From positions 2,108,001-2,172,000 of the forward strand of contig NC_063013.1 in assembly GCF_020509005.1 (NCBI RefSeq): DNA of 64,000 bases, given 5' to 3'. The stretch comes from Fulvia fulva. Lineage: Eukaryota > Ascomycota > Dothideomycetes > Mycosphaerellales > Mycosphaerellaceae. A model generated the notes under the pieces. It had not been told where the DNA came from and did no database searches. It was given only the letters and a program-made list of their open reading frames with translations. Positions 50,317 through 60,888 of the stretch are shown one piece after another. How positions within the stretch are numbered: position 1 is the stretch's first letter; the number at the start of each line of letters is the position of its first letter. A program made the position numbers and the translations under genes.

Positions 50317-51939
50317 CTAGTTGAGCTTGCTGTAGAACAGCATATACGGCTGCTTCTCACTGCCCTGACAGATTGGATGCTGCAGTTCTGCAAATTCTCC
50401 ACGCCCTCTCTTCGAAGGCCCCAAGACTGCATCGTCGTTGATGATGTGGAACTGTTCGCCGTGGAAGTCCCTCACAGCAGCGATGATGTGCCCTCTGTGA
50501 ATGTCTTTTCCACTGTGAGCCACCACTGCGTCCAACCTGTAGACACAGTCCTCACCAGCAAAGTCGCTCAGGTCCAGGAGTTCTTCAAATGCAACGTCAT
50601 CGAAGATCTTCCGCGTCTGTAAACGTCCCTTCTTGTCGATGTAAGAGCCGTACCGTATCATACGGATGACCATGATCTCTGGCGAACTGACTATTCTTTT
50701 CTGCCAGTGCCGTACAGGACCCTCCTCTTTGTCCATCTTACTTTTGGCAGATGTTCCTGGGCAGGTTTTGTTGTCACATTTGACTCGTCTAAGATCTTCT
50801 AGCTCGTGTGCAACGTACTCCGTGAGTGTCAAGCCTGGTCGAGGGTCTTGTATACCAACACTGAGGGCTTCAGCACCACCTGTCTTGGTCGTGGTAGTCT
50901 CCCCACAATCTGCGCACGTCCAGCTTGTTTCCAGTGGCATAGCAAACATGTTCGCGAAAGTGTTGATGTCCTCAGGACTTTCTTTGCGACCAATGTGCTC
51001 CAAAAGGTACTGCAGGAAGTCGTACGGATCGCTTTGATGCAGCTTGATAAACTCTCGCCGAACCTCTTTGGCCTCCGGGAGATTGCGTCCGCACGCATTG
51101 TTGAAAGTCTTCAGCGCCGCATGAGGGCCATCGAGTGCGGCCTCCCACGCGTCATCCCCTAACGAGTCATCTCCTCTCCTTGTGAAGTCTATTGCATCTT
51201 GCCCATGCCAATATATGAAGGTAAGAGCTTTCAAAGCACAGGCGACGCAGAGGTCCTTCTTCGATGTCTCGAGACAACTGTGTTGCATGCCTCTCATGTA
51301 TCTGTAGAAGCCTGGCAGATGAAGCAGAGCTTGTAATGTTGCGTTTCGATAGCAGAAGTTGCCGTCATTGCCCAATCCTTTGGTACGTCGTGAGGTCATC
51401 TCTTCAGGAAAGCGATTCCACTCGATGGCCGGGGTCCCTGGTGCTGGCAAAGGAGTCTTTGCGGGACTCTCTGGTTGCCCACTGCCTTGCGAGCCTGACT
51501 TAGACGCAGGACCCTCAGTCTTTGCAGGATCAGACTTTGATGGACTAGCAGGAGGTGAGTTGGGCTTCGATTTACCACCGGGCGAGCCATGGGCCGGATC
51601 TTTTTCAGAGGTGTGGCCAGTATGTGGCTCCACTGGACTGCCCTTTGGACTGCTTGCTGGCGTCGATCGCTTTGGTGACAGACTTAGCTGACCTACCTGG
51701 GTTGGCTTGGTGGGTGATGTTCTCGGAGAAGTCTTCCTAGAGCTGCCAGATCTCTTTGGTGACGATGGTGAAATGCCCTTTGTGATACGGCCATCGATAA
51801 TTCTGCCGACTCGATTCCCCTGGCCGCGCGTGACACTTGGCGAGACTGACCGTCTGCCGCCACGACGACGACGACCGTCTCTACGCGGCGGTCGAGGCAG
51901 GAGGGACAGAATCCATTCGATCCATGATTTGGTTGCCAT
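50317..51939 (-). CDS. USP-type deubiquitinase-like protein B
   Basis: Single exon, 540 aa. The first 175 residues are a basic, disordered Ser/Pro/Lys region with many SPKRS/SPTK-type sites and an Arg-rich block (RPPRRDGRRRRGGRR). The C19 domain begins with GLGNDGNFCYRNATLQALL, nucleophile Cys-196. It continues through SDPYDFLQYLLEHI, a zinc-finger-like WTCADCG / CDNKTC pair, RIVSSPEIMVIRMIRYGSY, and the His box AVVAHSGKDIHRGHIIAAV with FHIINDD. Catalytic residues look present, although the His box has GHII instead of GHY. The Cys box and domain order are shared with paralogue A, so the pair probably arose by tandem duplication and diverged strongly. Confidence 0.78.
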   Translation of the reverse strand: MATKSWIEWILSLLPRPPRRDGRRRRGGRRSVSPSVTRGQGNRVGRIIDGRITKGISPSSPKRSGSSRKTSPRTSPTKPTQVGQLSLSPKRSTPASSPKGSPVEPHTGHTSEKDPAHGSPGGKSKPNSPPASPSKSDPAKTEGPASKSGSQGSGQPESPAKTPLPAPGTPAIEWNRFPEEMTSRRTKGLGNDGNFCYRNATLQALLHLPGFYRYMRGMQHSCLETSKKDLCVACALKALTFIYWHGQDAIDFTRRGDDSLGDDAWEAALDGPHAALKTFNNACGRNLPEAKEVRREFIKLHQSDPYDFLQYLLEHIGRKESPEDINTFANMFAMPLETSWTCADCGETTTTKTGGAEALSVGIQDPRPGLTLTEYVAHELEDLRRVKCDNKTCPGTSAKSKMDKEEGPVRHWQKRIVSSPEIMVIRMIRYGSYIDKKGRLQTRKIFDDVAFEELLDLSDFAGEDCVYRLDAVVAHSGKDIHRGHIIAAVRDFHGEQFHIINDDAVLGPSKRGRGEFAELQHPICQGSEKQPYMLFYSKLN

Positions 51940-52531
51940 TGATGGTCCTTCCGTGAAGGGTGACGGAGGTGGTGTATCTGTGATAGATGACTACCCTGGA
52001 ATAGCGAGCAGTCTAGAGATGTCTTGCTTGCACTTACAACCCTAACAAGATGAGAGACCTGCGGCCGCAAAGGGAGAAGTTCTCGCGATCTTCACCATTG
52101 TCACGCTGCCTCATTTCGACGACAAAGGCGACAGGCACACTGCTCCTGACATCTTTGAGCGTCAGCAATGGCTGCTCGTTTCCGGCGAGAACAAAGGGAG
52201 GCAAAGATGCTCTGCAGCAAATCTCAAGACACATGGACAAAGAGATCGTGGTCGGCCAGACACGCCTTCATACGGTTGCCCAGACGTCGAGATGAGACGT
52301 TCCGTGATGAGCGTGGTTTGTATGGGCGAGGACCCGTTGTAGGCCAATGTCGATGTCGATGTCGACGTGGAGGCGTGGAAGTGGAAGGTGAAGTGTGAGA
52401 CTTGAGACCAGTGGAGTGTCCCACACACAGTCCTGTGGCTGTGGATTTAGTCTATGGACAATAGTCTAGTCTACACACAGCAAACTTCATAAGCCAAAGA
52501 GTAAGGTACCCCCTCACCTTTCCCCCACACA
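51940..52531. promoter_or_regulatory. Divergent region, USP-like B / TRM9
   Basis: 592 bp between divergent starts. Contains short alternating purine/pyrimidine GTCGATGTCGATGTCGA direct repeats at about 52348-52366. No gene is recognised. Confidence 0.4.
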
Positions 52532-53352
52532 ATGACCTCCCAGCTTGACTCCAGCAAAGGAGAGCACTACGAAGAGGAACACGTCCATACCGTGTACGAG
52601 CAGATCGCAAGTCACTTCTCCTCGACACGCTACAAGGTCTGCACTGCCATCACCACTGCACACACGACCACCTAACATCAACCAGCCATGGCCGATCATC
52701 GAGCGCTTCCTCAAGCAATTGCCACCTGCCTCAATAGGCCTTGACATTGGGTGCGGAAACGGAAAGTACCTCGCCGTCAATCCTGATGTATTCGTTGTCG
52801 GCTCCGATCGGTGTGTTGATCCCGAAGCTCATCAGCCGGCAGCAGCGGTGTCGCTGACACGGTAAGTGCAGATCCAGTAAGCTCGTGTCCATTGCATCGC
52901 AACACCAGCCACACGCTGTGGTGGTGGCAGATATTCTCCATCTGCCACATCACATACATTTCTTCGACTTTGCCATCTCCATCGCAGTAGTGCACCATCT
53001 GTCGACGCCAGAGCGGCGCATAGAGGCAGTCAGGTCCATTCTCGAGACACTGAAGCCTGGCGGACAGGCCCTGGTTTATGTTTGGGCTCTCGAGCAAGAA
53101 GGTAGTCGACGAGGATGGAGTGAGAAGGATGATCAGGATGTCATGGTGCCGTGGGTCATGAAGGGGTCGAAGAAGGTCAAAGCTGATCAGCCTGCCACGG
53201 CTCCTACGGAGGACAGGACTTTCCATCGTTACTATCATCTATACCGGCAGGGAGAGCTTGAGAGCGACCTTGAAGCTGCTGGCAGTAAAGTCGTGGAGTC
53301 TGGCTACGAGAAGGATAACTGGTGGGCTATTGCTGAACGCACCACTTTATGA
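52532..53352 (+). CDS. TRM9: tRNA wobble-uridine carboxymethyl methyltransferase Trm9
   Basis: Three exons, 52532-52636, 52686-52810 and 52872-53352, for 236 aa; introns of 49 and 61 bp with matching phases. Trm9, with Trm112, makes the methyl ester of 5-carboxymethyl side chains at U34 of tRNAs in the Elongator pathway. The N-terminus YEEEHVHTVYEQIASHFSST is family-typical. The SAM-binding motif I is GLDIGCGNGKYLAVNPD, then VVGSDR, VVADILHLPH and DFAISIAVVHHLST. The C-terminal part has LKPGGQALVYVWALEQEGSR, RGWSEKDDQDVMVPWV and a final RYYHLYRQGEL block. Its TGA at 53350-53352 directly abuts the stop codon of the convergent MetE-like gene. Confidence 0.95.
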
Positions 53353-54430
53353 TCACATCCTAGGACGTGGTGTTGCAACAACGGCAAATATCTCGAGCAC
53401 AGTCTGCATCCTTTCTCGCGAGAGACGGCCCAAACCACACTCGGTCGACACGCTGAAGGTCGAAACAAACTTTCCGGCTGCTCTGATCCTGCGCTTCGTG
53501 CCCTCCAAATCATCTGCATGAACAAGTCCAAAACTCAGCTCCACACCATCATCAACATACCTCTGCAGCCCTTTCAGCGGCTCAAAGTACGCGCCATCAT
53601 CCCGATCCTTCGGCACGGGCACATGCACATAATCAACACGCCTCTTCACCTTCTCCAACACCCCTTCTGCAAGCCCAACCATCAACACAGTGTCCCCTGG
53701 CTGCACAAAATGCCCGTTCAAATCACCATAACACAAATGCACCCCACACTCAACCCCTTCGCCCACAGCATCACACAACCTCGCCAGCGCATCGACCATA
53801 TACCTCTCCTTCTCATCGAACCATGGCACACCCCTCCCGCTCTTCCAGACATCGCTCCCCTCCAAGATCGCCATCTCCATGGGAGCATCCCACTGGATCG
53901 CCAAACTCCCCTCTTGGTATAACACTCCCCAACCGCTCCACAACTCCAACCAGCGCTCTCTCATAAACCCTCTCAAAAATCTCCTGAAACTCCTCCCTAA
54001 CACACAGACTCGTCATCGTCACAGCACTAGGCAAACACACCAAAAACCTCACTTCCTCCCCCACCACGCCCTCCTCCTTCGACTCCTTAGACACCTCCCA
54101 ACTCGCTAACGCAAACCTATCCCACTCCGTTTCCATTTCCCACGCCTCGAGTTCTTTCTTCCCATCCTCCACCTCTTCAGCGCTCAACTCTAAATGCACT
54201 GGATCCAGTTTCAATCCTTTGCGGAACGTCTCCCTAAGCAGGAAGTCTTTCTTCGCAAGGATTCGGCCCTGCCACGTGATGAAGTTGCATCGTTCGCCTA
54301 CTTCGCCATCGGGGATGCGGGTGAGGAGACCGTTTGGGAGGGCGCGGGTGATGGTTGTGAAGACTTCTTTTGTGGTTGGTAAGGGTATACTGCCGACGAG
54401 ATGGATTCCTGTTATGGTGGGTGGGGACAT
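53353..54430 (-). pseudogene. MetE/UROD-fold protein, frameshifted
   Basis: Minus-strand frame from the ATG at 54430: PPTITGIHLVGSIPLPTTKE, GLLTRIPDGEVGERCNFITW, VRFLVCLPSAVTMTSLCV, AFQE-like EEFQEIFERVYERAL. The second frame supplies the rest: GSLAIQWDAPMEMAILEG, CGVHLCYGDLNGHFVQPGD and GKFVSTFSVSTECGLGRL to the stop at 53353. Together they look like a cobalamin-independent methionine synthase/uroporphyrinogen decarboxylase (TIM-barrel) relative of about 358 aa. The frames change at a run of four C (53908-53911; G on the coding strand), consistent with one extra base. This may be a real inactivation or an assembly error in a homopolymer. Function of the intact family members in fungi is mostly unknown. 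Confidence 0.7.
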
Positions 54431-54798
54431 CGTCAAGAGTAATGAAGGCAGTATGGACGGAGGATGTAGATGGTGGCTGCGTGGAGACATAGTATACTCA
54501 ATACGGAGACTGGCGCTGCTTTGCTCAGCTACGTGAAGGATTCATGCGTCGCGGCGGAGGCGCAGGAGCATTGGCGGTAGACGGGGCAGATGTGGACAAT
54601 TTGCAGTGAGGAAACAACCAATATAGACTGGTTAGAATATCGGAAGTACTGCTGACTCCATTGGGACTTAGTGGCACAAGATCTCGGCAGCCTCGCGTTC
54701 ATCGCGCTCCTCCCGATCCTAAGCTGGAATCCTTCCTTGGATGCAAGTAGGGCGCCTGCTGGCCACAGAGCCATTCTGCTCGGCATATGGGTTGACTT
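54431..54798. other. Intergenic region
   Basis: 5' region of the MetE-like gene and 3' UTR of IWS1; no other feature seen. Confidence 0.35.
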
Positions 54799-56342
54799 CT
54801 ACCGCCGACTGCTCTGTCCGCTCTTGACAGCCGCACGGCCTGCAATCTTCCTGAACTGATCCTCACCACTCGCACCCAACTTCCTCGAGCTGACGCCTTG
54901 AGCATTACTCAAGTTGCTGACAGGAGCAATAGTGTAGGTACCCACACCACCCTGCACTCTCGCACGATTTGTAGGTCCTTCTTGTGACAGTGCCTTCCTC
55001 CTGTTCTCTGCCGCGATCGTGGCACGGTCCTTCTGGCTTGCACCTGCGCGCTGGCTCTGTGCTGCGGCGAGTGGGTCGTAGGTTCGGCTCTCGACAGGTA
55101 GGTTGCGGCGGTCTTTACCCTTGTTCAGGACGATGCGCATCCACTCGGCAACAAGTCGTTCGGCTTGACGCTTGATTTCGGGTTGTGCTTGGGTGGACTT
55201 GGTGTAGAAGAGCATGACCTTGCCGATGCCGGATGATACCAGGCACTCTTTGTTGAGGTTGAGCTTGCTTAGGATAGCGAAGAGCTCACGTTGGATCTGG
55301 TAGTTGGGAAGGGCGCCGTCCTTGTCGGCTGGTTCGAGCATGAAGCGCACGGCCTCTAGAATGTTGACTTCTGGATCCACGAGTTGCGACTGGATCGTGT
55401 TGCGGTTCATGAGCTCGACGACTTTGGGAAGGATCTTGATCTTGGCCGTTGCGATCTGATTGACTTCTCGCGCCTTCTGATCTGCCTCGCATGCTTGGAT
55501 GATCTGCCGGCGGATGGCTTCGATCTCGTGATCGGCACGTTCCTCGGCATCCTGTGCAGCCTTGCGCCGAGACACGCGGTGCGACTTGAGGGCTTCGTCC
55601 ATCTTGCGATCGAGAGCGCGACGTCGTCCTGAAGGGTATGGTTAGCACAGTTTGTGTTCTGCGACAATTGACACGACTTACTCTCTTCCGGAGACAAGTG
55701 CTCCTCGTTGACTTCTGGCTCTGGAGCTTTGCCTGCGCGCTTGACAGGCTTGCCATCCGCATCGACCTTGCTCTTCCTGCTCCTCTTGCCATCGATCTCG
55801 GGGCCACCCTCAAAGTCGTCCTCGTCAGCCCCAGCACGTCTTCGCTTCGGCTTCTCACGCTTCTTCTCCTTCTTCTTTTTCTTCCGCTGGTGCTCCTCTT
55901 CCTCCTCGGCTGTTCGCTTCCGCTTGTGCACACCGATAGCACCTATAGTGTCTGCATCAATCTCTCGCTGGGTGTTGAGCTCCATGGAGTCAGGGTTGAA
56001 GTCAGCGAATTCGGCCTCGTTGACCTCGTCGAGATCTGACTCGTCGTCAACATCATCGTTGTTGATGGCATCGGCTGTGTTGTCTACGTTTGTGTGGTCG
56101 GCGTCTTCGTCTGCTGCGTCGTGTGCTTTGTCCTCTTGGCCCGCGACATTGTCTGTCAGTGGGTGCTCGTCGTCGTCGCGCGTCTCCATGTCGGCCTCAG
56201 GATCTGCCATGGGTGGTGTTCCTGCTGCGTTGTTTTCTTCCTCGATCTCGGGTCGCAGAGGGTCGCCTGGGTCTGCGCCGTGCTGTGGCTCTGGTCCAGC
56301 GTCCAGAGATGGTGAGCCTTCTGGCATCTCGAGGTCCTCCAT
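54799..56342 (-). CDS. IWS1: Transcription elongation factor Iws1/Spn1
   Basis: Two exons on the minus strand, 55682-56342 and 54799-55628, for 496 aa; the intron is 53 bp. Spn1/Iws1 travels with RNA polymerase II and binds Spt6. The N-terminal 220 residues are acidic and disordered (DVDDESDLDEVNEAEFADFN), followed by a basic Lys/Arg/Glu run (KKKKKEKKREKPKRRR). The C-terminal half carries the TFIIS N-terminal-like helical domain: AEERADHEIEAIRRQIIQAC, ATAKIKILPKVVELMNRN, RELFAILSKLNLNKECLVSS and GIGKVMLFYTKSTQAQPEIK. It ends in a basic tail. The ATG at 56342 was chosen because the acidic MEDLEMPEG start is family-like; an in-frame extension reaches 56480. Confidence 0.93.
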
Positions 56343-56596
56343 TGTCGCGCAGAGTCGAATGTCGAAGTATGTGATTCCGGTAGTTTTTTTATGCTGCGCG
56401 GTGGTGGTGAGTGTGGGTAGAAGTGGTGATGGGGAGTTGAAGTGGGTGGTGATGGTCGTGGTCGCGCTCCTTTGACGCAAGCGGATCCGGCCGCAGCCCG
56501 TGCAAAAGACCGCCAGAGATTCACTTCACAGACGTCACTTTCGATCTTTCTTTACACGTGCAACTCATCCAACACACTCAAGCCCCATCAGACAAT
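56343..56596. promoter_or_regulatory. Divergent IWS1 / TOM5 promoter
   Basis: 254 bp between divergent start codons; presumed shared promoter. No specific site identified. Confidence 0.45.
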
Positions 56597-56855
56597 ATGT
56601 TCGGCGGACGTAAGTTTCATACCATACAAGAGGCTTACGAATGTGCTGACAATCCATCAAGCACCACCACCACCCTCCGCAGAGGAGCTTCGCCAGCAAG
56701 AGCTCCTTGCAACTGCGACCATCTACCAGTTCGGCATCATCGCGACCCTGCTGTACTTCTGTAAGGCTCGAGAATATCCATAAGGTCCGACTGGATCTCT
56801 TCTGACCAATGGACTAGCACCCTTCGCAGTCGATGCTGTCAAGAAGCTCGTTTAA
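56597..56855 (+). CDS. TOM5: Mitochondrial outer-membrane import subunit Tom5
   Basis: Three exons, 56597-56609, 56662-56760 and 56818-56855, for 49 aa; introns of 52 and 57 bp. Joined they begin MFGGPPPPPSAEELRQQE, run into one C-terminal membrane helix and end SPFAVDAVKKLV. This is the pattern of fungal Tom5: a short acidic cytosolic head and a tail anchor. Tom5 is a small subunit of the TOM complex that passes precursors to the Tom40 pore. The 13-nt first exon and tiny size mean that ORF-based methods miss this gene; phases (1, 1) agree at both junctions. Confidence 0.92.
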
Positions 56856-57393
56856 GCTTCCCTTCGAACATCAACCAGAACGCGATTGATCCAACGATTC
56901 CGAATGTGTACAAATACTGTATAGAACAGGCCAGGGAGGGAACATGTGCAAAGCGAGGTATTTCGAGGCGCAAGGGGAAAAGAGATATCACAGCTCTAAC
57001 GGCCGGCGGAGATACATATATGTGTACAGTAAGAAGGTGGATTCTACGACAGCTCGCGGATGATGGCGATGAGCTAGATGATCGGTCTCATCGAGCAAAC
57101 GCATGACCATGAAGTGGCGTGCTTGAAGCGCAACAACGAAGGCTTCTCGCCTTCTTCCACCTCCATGGACTCTTCCGACTTCCTCCTTCTCGCTCAAGTG
57201 CAGAGCCGGTTCCCTGCATTCCATCCAAGTGCCATTCATAAAGTTTGGAGGATAAGATCCAGCGTGAGTTCTGGGTGGGAAATGAAAGGTAGGCAGGCAC
57301 TAGAATATGAATGGAAAAGAAGTCGTGCTGCACGTCGTTCTCTTTTCCTGCTCATGCTTGTGAGCCGTAATTCAGGCGTCACTGCATCATACA
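56856..57393. other. Convergent intergenic region
   Basis: No gene recognised; contains the 3' UTRs of TOM5 and of the following gene. Confidence 0.4.
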
Positions 57394-58764
57394 TTACTCT
57401 CTGACTGCTAGAGTAAGCTCTAAAGCCGTGTCATCGTCTCCAACATCAACCCAGCCATCGTTGCCATCAAGACTCCCTGTTATATCGGGACGTTCCAACT
57501 TTGCCATAATCCAAGCCCTTGCCCTTCGATCAATGCGAGGCTGTACTTTCGTGCGATCCACAGCAACCCATTCCTCCTCATCAGCAACAATGTGCTCAAT
57601 CTGCCATACGGCAGCCATATACTGCCGAATGTTTTCCTTAGGGAAGACTTCATCGCACCGCATGTTCCTCGTGACCACGTTCCAAGCCCGTTCGAATGTC
57701 TCCTCCGTGCATAGCTTATCCGCGAAAGCTTGTGCTTCTCGTCGGAGTCCATCTTGCCGAGCTTCTTCTGCAGCTTTTCTCGTTGCCCTGGGTGAAGTTG
57801 CCATTCCAGCCCACGATGGCAGCATTGGAATCGCGCCTGGCACTTTGAACCAAAACCGCTCGTCGTTTGGCAGCCCAGACTTCGGAGATGGAGTAAATAC
57901 GAGGCCATTCGTGGCTCTGCGAAGCCAATCGTCATTCGCGAGCTTCTGCGCCTCTAGCTCTGCGTTTTCCAGAAAGCTTTTGCCGTCATCATCTATGTCG
58001 AGGAAGATGATCGGATTCGAATACAAATTTGCCAGCGTAAAGAGGCGCGCCGATTGTGGTCCGCTGGGGGTCAGGTCTTTGTAGTCACTCAAATTCTGCC
58101 ACTCGCCGTTGATCTGTATGCCGTGAATCAAGATTGCTGGATCGCGGACCTCTTTACCCAGAGGGCTGTAGTACGTCTTGTGGATGGACTGCAAGTTCGT
58201 GATTCCGGCGAGCACGATCTGGAGACGCGCAGACTCTGACTCCTGGTTGCGCAGTCTGCAATACTGTTGCTGTGTTTTCATGACGAAGTCTCGCAGCTCA
58301 TCCCCAGTCATGGGTTCGTAGTCCCTGACCCGCTCCAGGAACATGTCTAATGCACCGTTGTTGAGGGGATGTGGCTTGGTGAGGTCGAACAGATTTGAAC
58401 TCTGTACGCGTACGTACCTCGTCAGTGGCTGCAGTTGAATTGCTACATCCGTATAGTCGAAGTCGGTGAGCAAGCTCATATGGTCTCCTTTGAGCTTTGG
58501 TGTCCCGATGAACGAAGGCTGAGTTGCCTGATCGCGCGTCGATGTGAATGCCTTGGTGATATTGCTCTGAGATCTGTTCGCAGCTGGCTCCTTATTCACA
58601 TTCTGGACCAGTCTCTCTACACTGCCTGATAGTGTAGCAGGAAATGCACGATGAGACGTTTCAGAGAAGACATCCGAAATGGCGAGTCGTGTGCCATCTT
58701 CAGTATCTCGCAAGCGCTGATACTCGGAGAGCCGAATTTCGAAGATGTTCTCTGTTGCGACCAT
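57394..58764 (-). CDS. Unrecognised 456-aa protein
   Basis: Single exon with good coding character throughout. I recognise no family. The protein looks soluble and mixed alpha/beta: no signal peptide or membrane segment. Notable blocks are YEPMTGDELRDFVMKTQQQY, ILIHGIQINGEWQNLSDYKD, LANLYSNPIIFLDIDDDGKS, FWFKVPGAIPMLPSWAGMAT and a helical stretch RATRKAAEEARQDGLRREAQ. It ends in an acidic DGWVDVGDDDTALE region. The ATG at 58764 is the first in frame. It is probably a fungal- or lineage-restricted protein. Confidence 0.65.
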   Translation of the reverse strand: MVATENIFEIRLSEYQRLRDTEDGTRLAISDVFSETSHRAFPATLSGSVERLVQNVNKEPAANRSQSNITKAFTSTRDQATQPSFIGTPKLKGDHMSLLTDFDYTDVAIQLQPLTRYVRVQSSNLFDLTKPHPLNNGALDMFLERVRDYEPMTGDELRDFVMKTQQQYCRLRNQESESARLQIVLAGITNLQSIHKTYYSPLGKEVRDPAILIHGIQINGEWQNLSDYKDLTPSGPQSARLFTLANLYSNPIIFLDIDDDGKSFLENAELEAQKLANDDWLRRATNGLVFTPSPKSGLPNDERFWFKVPGAIPMLPSWAGMATSPRATRKAAEEARQDGLRREAQAFADKLCTEETFERAWNVVTRNMRCDEVFPKENIRQYMAAVWQIEHIVADEEEWVAVDRTKVQPRIDRRARAWIMAKLERPDITGSLDGNDGWVDVGDDDTALELTLAVRE

Positions 58765-59718
58765 GGTGTAGTATGTCCATCTCTTAGACGTTCAGCAAGG
58801 AGACTACCAACATACACAGACGTATATCGGAGTCATAGGTGGCGGGATGATCGCTTTCTTCGGTGTCCAAATCAAGTCGTAGGTGCTCACATCTCCGCGC
58901 CCATTATTTCTAGCCCATCTCAGCGCAACACTGACGATTTCATGTCAGTGTCGCAGTTTCACGATGCCATCTTGAATTCGCCAGTGCATGCAGGCTCTTG
59001 TTTCAGTCGATGACATGGTGGCTCGCTTCGAGGCAAAACGATGTGTAAGTACATGTATGTAATTGCACTTGACGGGGTCATTGAAGTTATCTCGAGCCTG
59101 CACCAATGCAATGCATCAATTGGAGGAATGGAGGATGGTCTGCGATGTTGATGAACGTTGTTCGGAGACGAGGGCTTTGAGAAAGCAGGAATGTTTCTGC
59201 CTTGTTTCTGCCTGCCAAGCATCTGGACCTTTCCTCGCATACTGTAATAGAACTAAGCCTCATCTGGAGTCTGGACCTCAACACTGACAGCGGTCAGCGG
59301 CCACCCGTGCCACCCCGAAAGAGAGAGAGAGAGTCCTCGATTACCCTCCCTCCTCACTTGTGCTGCTTTTGCTGGATGTGTCCCTACCGCAAGACGATGT
59401 GGACACGGCTCGCGTACCGTTGCCGCACGTTTTGTGGCGTCTGCGCTACAGCAAGACCACTACTTGGCAGCATGCACCTTCAAAAGGACTGAGCCAGATG
59501 TGCATGCTGGGTAATGGGTAATGGGTAATGGGTATGCTCCCAAAGAGTCTGCTTGGCACTTGCAGCACCATGAGAACATTTACTACGCCATGGCCGGCGT
59601 GTCGTGGTGCCTTGCAGAAGCACATTCCACAGCATTGACATCCTGAGAGCTCCTTCCTCACCTCAAGCCTCTGCAGTGACAGGACTGGCCATTGTTGACA
59701 AGGAAACACTGGGCCATC
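58765..59718. other. Intergenic region with short tandem repeats
   Basis: Contains a GA dinucleotide run near 59322-59335 and the GGGTAAT tandem repeat at 59509-59534. No gene is supported. Confidence 0.45.
59509..59534 (+). repeat. GGGTAAT heptamer tandem repeat
   Basis: Three perfect copies of GGGTAAT plus a partial fourth. Confidence 0.85.
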
Positions 59719-60888
59719 ATGCTTCGACACATACTCACATCACTCGCTCTCTCGTGCATGGTCGCGGTGTCTTCGGCACAGACGACAACGACGCGGACAA
59801 CGTCGAGCAGCAGTCAAGCGCTTTGCAATGCAGTGACAGATAGTGTCAGCGGCTGCGTCAACAGACCACCGACCTCCGCAATCAACTTTTGCTCATCATA
59901 CCTGTCTGTGCCGACAGTGACTGTCAGACTCACGACTACCGTATCGCCAACATCGACAGTCACTCGAAGCGCGCCCACCATCACCAGGACCGCAGCTACC
60001 CGCACTCTGACGACTACTACAGTAACAACAGTGTCTGTGGTTCAGACATCTCGAAGTGTGGTCACAGTTCTGAGGACTGCAACAACTACCGTCTTTGGGG
60101 CCACGACAACGCCAAAATGTCTTGTGCCAACAATTGTGGCAGCAGCTTCCGGTACATCCACAGCAAATACCGCCATTGCAAGGCGTCAAGCATCCACAGT
60201 GCCGCAACCTCTCTGCCTGACGAGATATCCCTCCGGCACTCCACTCTCTTCTGCTTGCAACTGCTTGCGCGCGCAGGTGACCACAAGGACAACGACCTTA
60301 ACATCTACAGTTTCGAGAGCGCCCGTCACCACCACCGTTACACAGACCTCGGCGACGGTGACCGTCACACCTTCAACCACGCGGACTCTGTCCTCTACGA
60401 CCACGGTGTCGTCGGCAACAACCGTCTTGACCACAACGACTGCTGTCTCGACCACTGCGCGGAATCTGCCACCCACATTCTCAATCATTGCCATGGGTGG
60501 TGGCATTGATGGACTTTACGCCATTGCTGGGAACGACTCAGACGACACTACAGAGTTCTCAGGTACCAACTTGACAGCAAGTATCTTCGACATCAACAAT
60601 GACAGCTACCTGGTACAAGAGAGTGGTGCTATTGGCTACATTGCGAACCAGAGTCCTTCGCCGGATATTCCCATCGTGTACTGGACCGACCCTGATACTG
60701 TACAGAATACTGATGGCTATACTCCGTTGACCTGCAGAATCAGTTGTTCGGCTGATGGGGCTTGTCCGATGACTTGCAATGGATTCAATGGAACACAGAA
60801 CAACTACTGTGATGATTTCTGGTACCTTGGGTGGCCGGATGGTGCACCATGTTCGAATGCTTTCAACATTTACGCTGTGTCCCTATGA
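59719..60888 (+). CDS. Secreted Thr/Ser-rich mucin-like protein
   Basis: Single exon, 389 aa from the ATG at 59719; an in-frame ATG lies nine codons upstream. The signal peptide is MLRHILTSLALSCMVAVSSA. Two Thr/Ser/Val-rich blocks (about residues 60-130 and 185-245, such as TTTTVTTVSVVQTSRSVVTV) flank a Cys-containing segment with LCLTRYPSGTPLSSACNCLR. They should be heavily O-glycosylated. The C-terminal 130 residues are compact and Cys-rich (CRISCSADGACPMTCNGFNG), with NxT/S sites. Such architecture is usual for fungal cell-wall or extracellular proteins; no GPI-anchor tail is seen. Function is unknown. Confidence 0.75.
   Translation: MLRHILTSLALSCMVAVSSAQTTTTRTTSSSSQALCNAVTDSVSGCVNRPPTSAINFCSSYLSVPTVTVRLTTTVSPTSTVTRSAPTITRTAATRTLTTTTVTTVSVVQTSRSVVTVLRTATTTVFGATTTPKCLVPTIVAAASGTSTANTAIARRQASTVPQPLCLTRYPSGTPLSSACNCLRAQVTTRTTTLTSTVSRAPVTTTVTQTSATVTVTPSTTRTLSSTTTVSSATTVLTTTTAVSTTARNLPPTFSIIAMGGGIDGLYAIAGNDSDDTTEFSGTNLTASIFDINNDSYLVQESGAIGYIANQSPSPDIPIVYWTDPDTVQNTDGYTPLTCRISCSADGACPMTCNGFNGTQNNYCDDFWYLGWPDGAPCSNAFNIYAVSL

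Noticed and set aside
55708..56475. 255-codon Ser-rich frame antisense to IWS1
   Set aside because: Arises from the Asp/Glu codons of IWS1 read in reverse; no domain.
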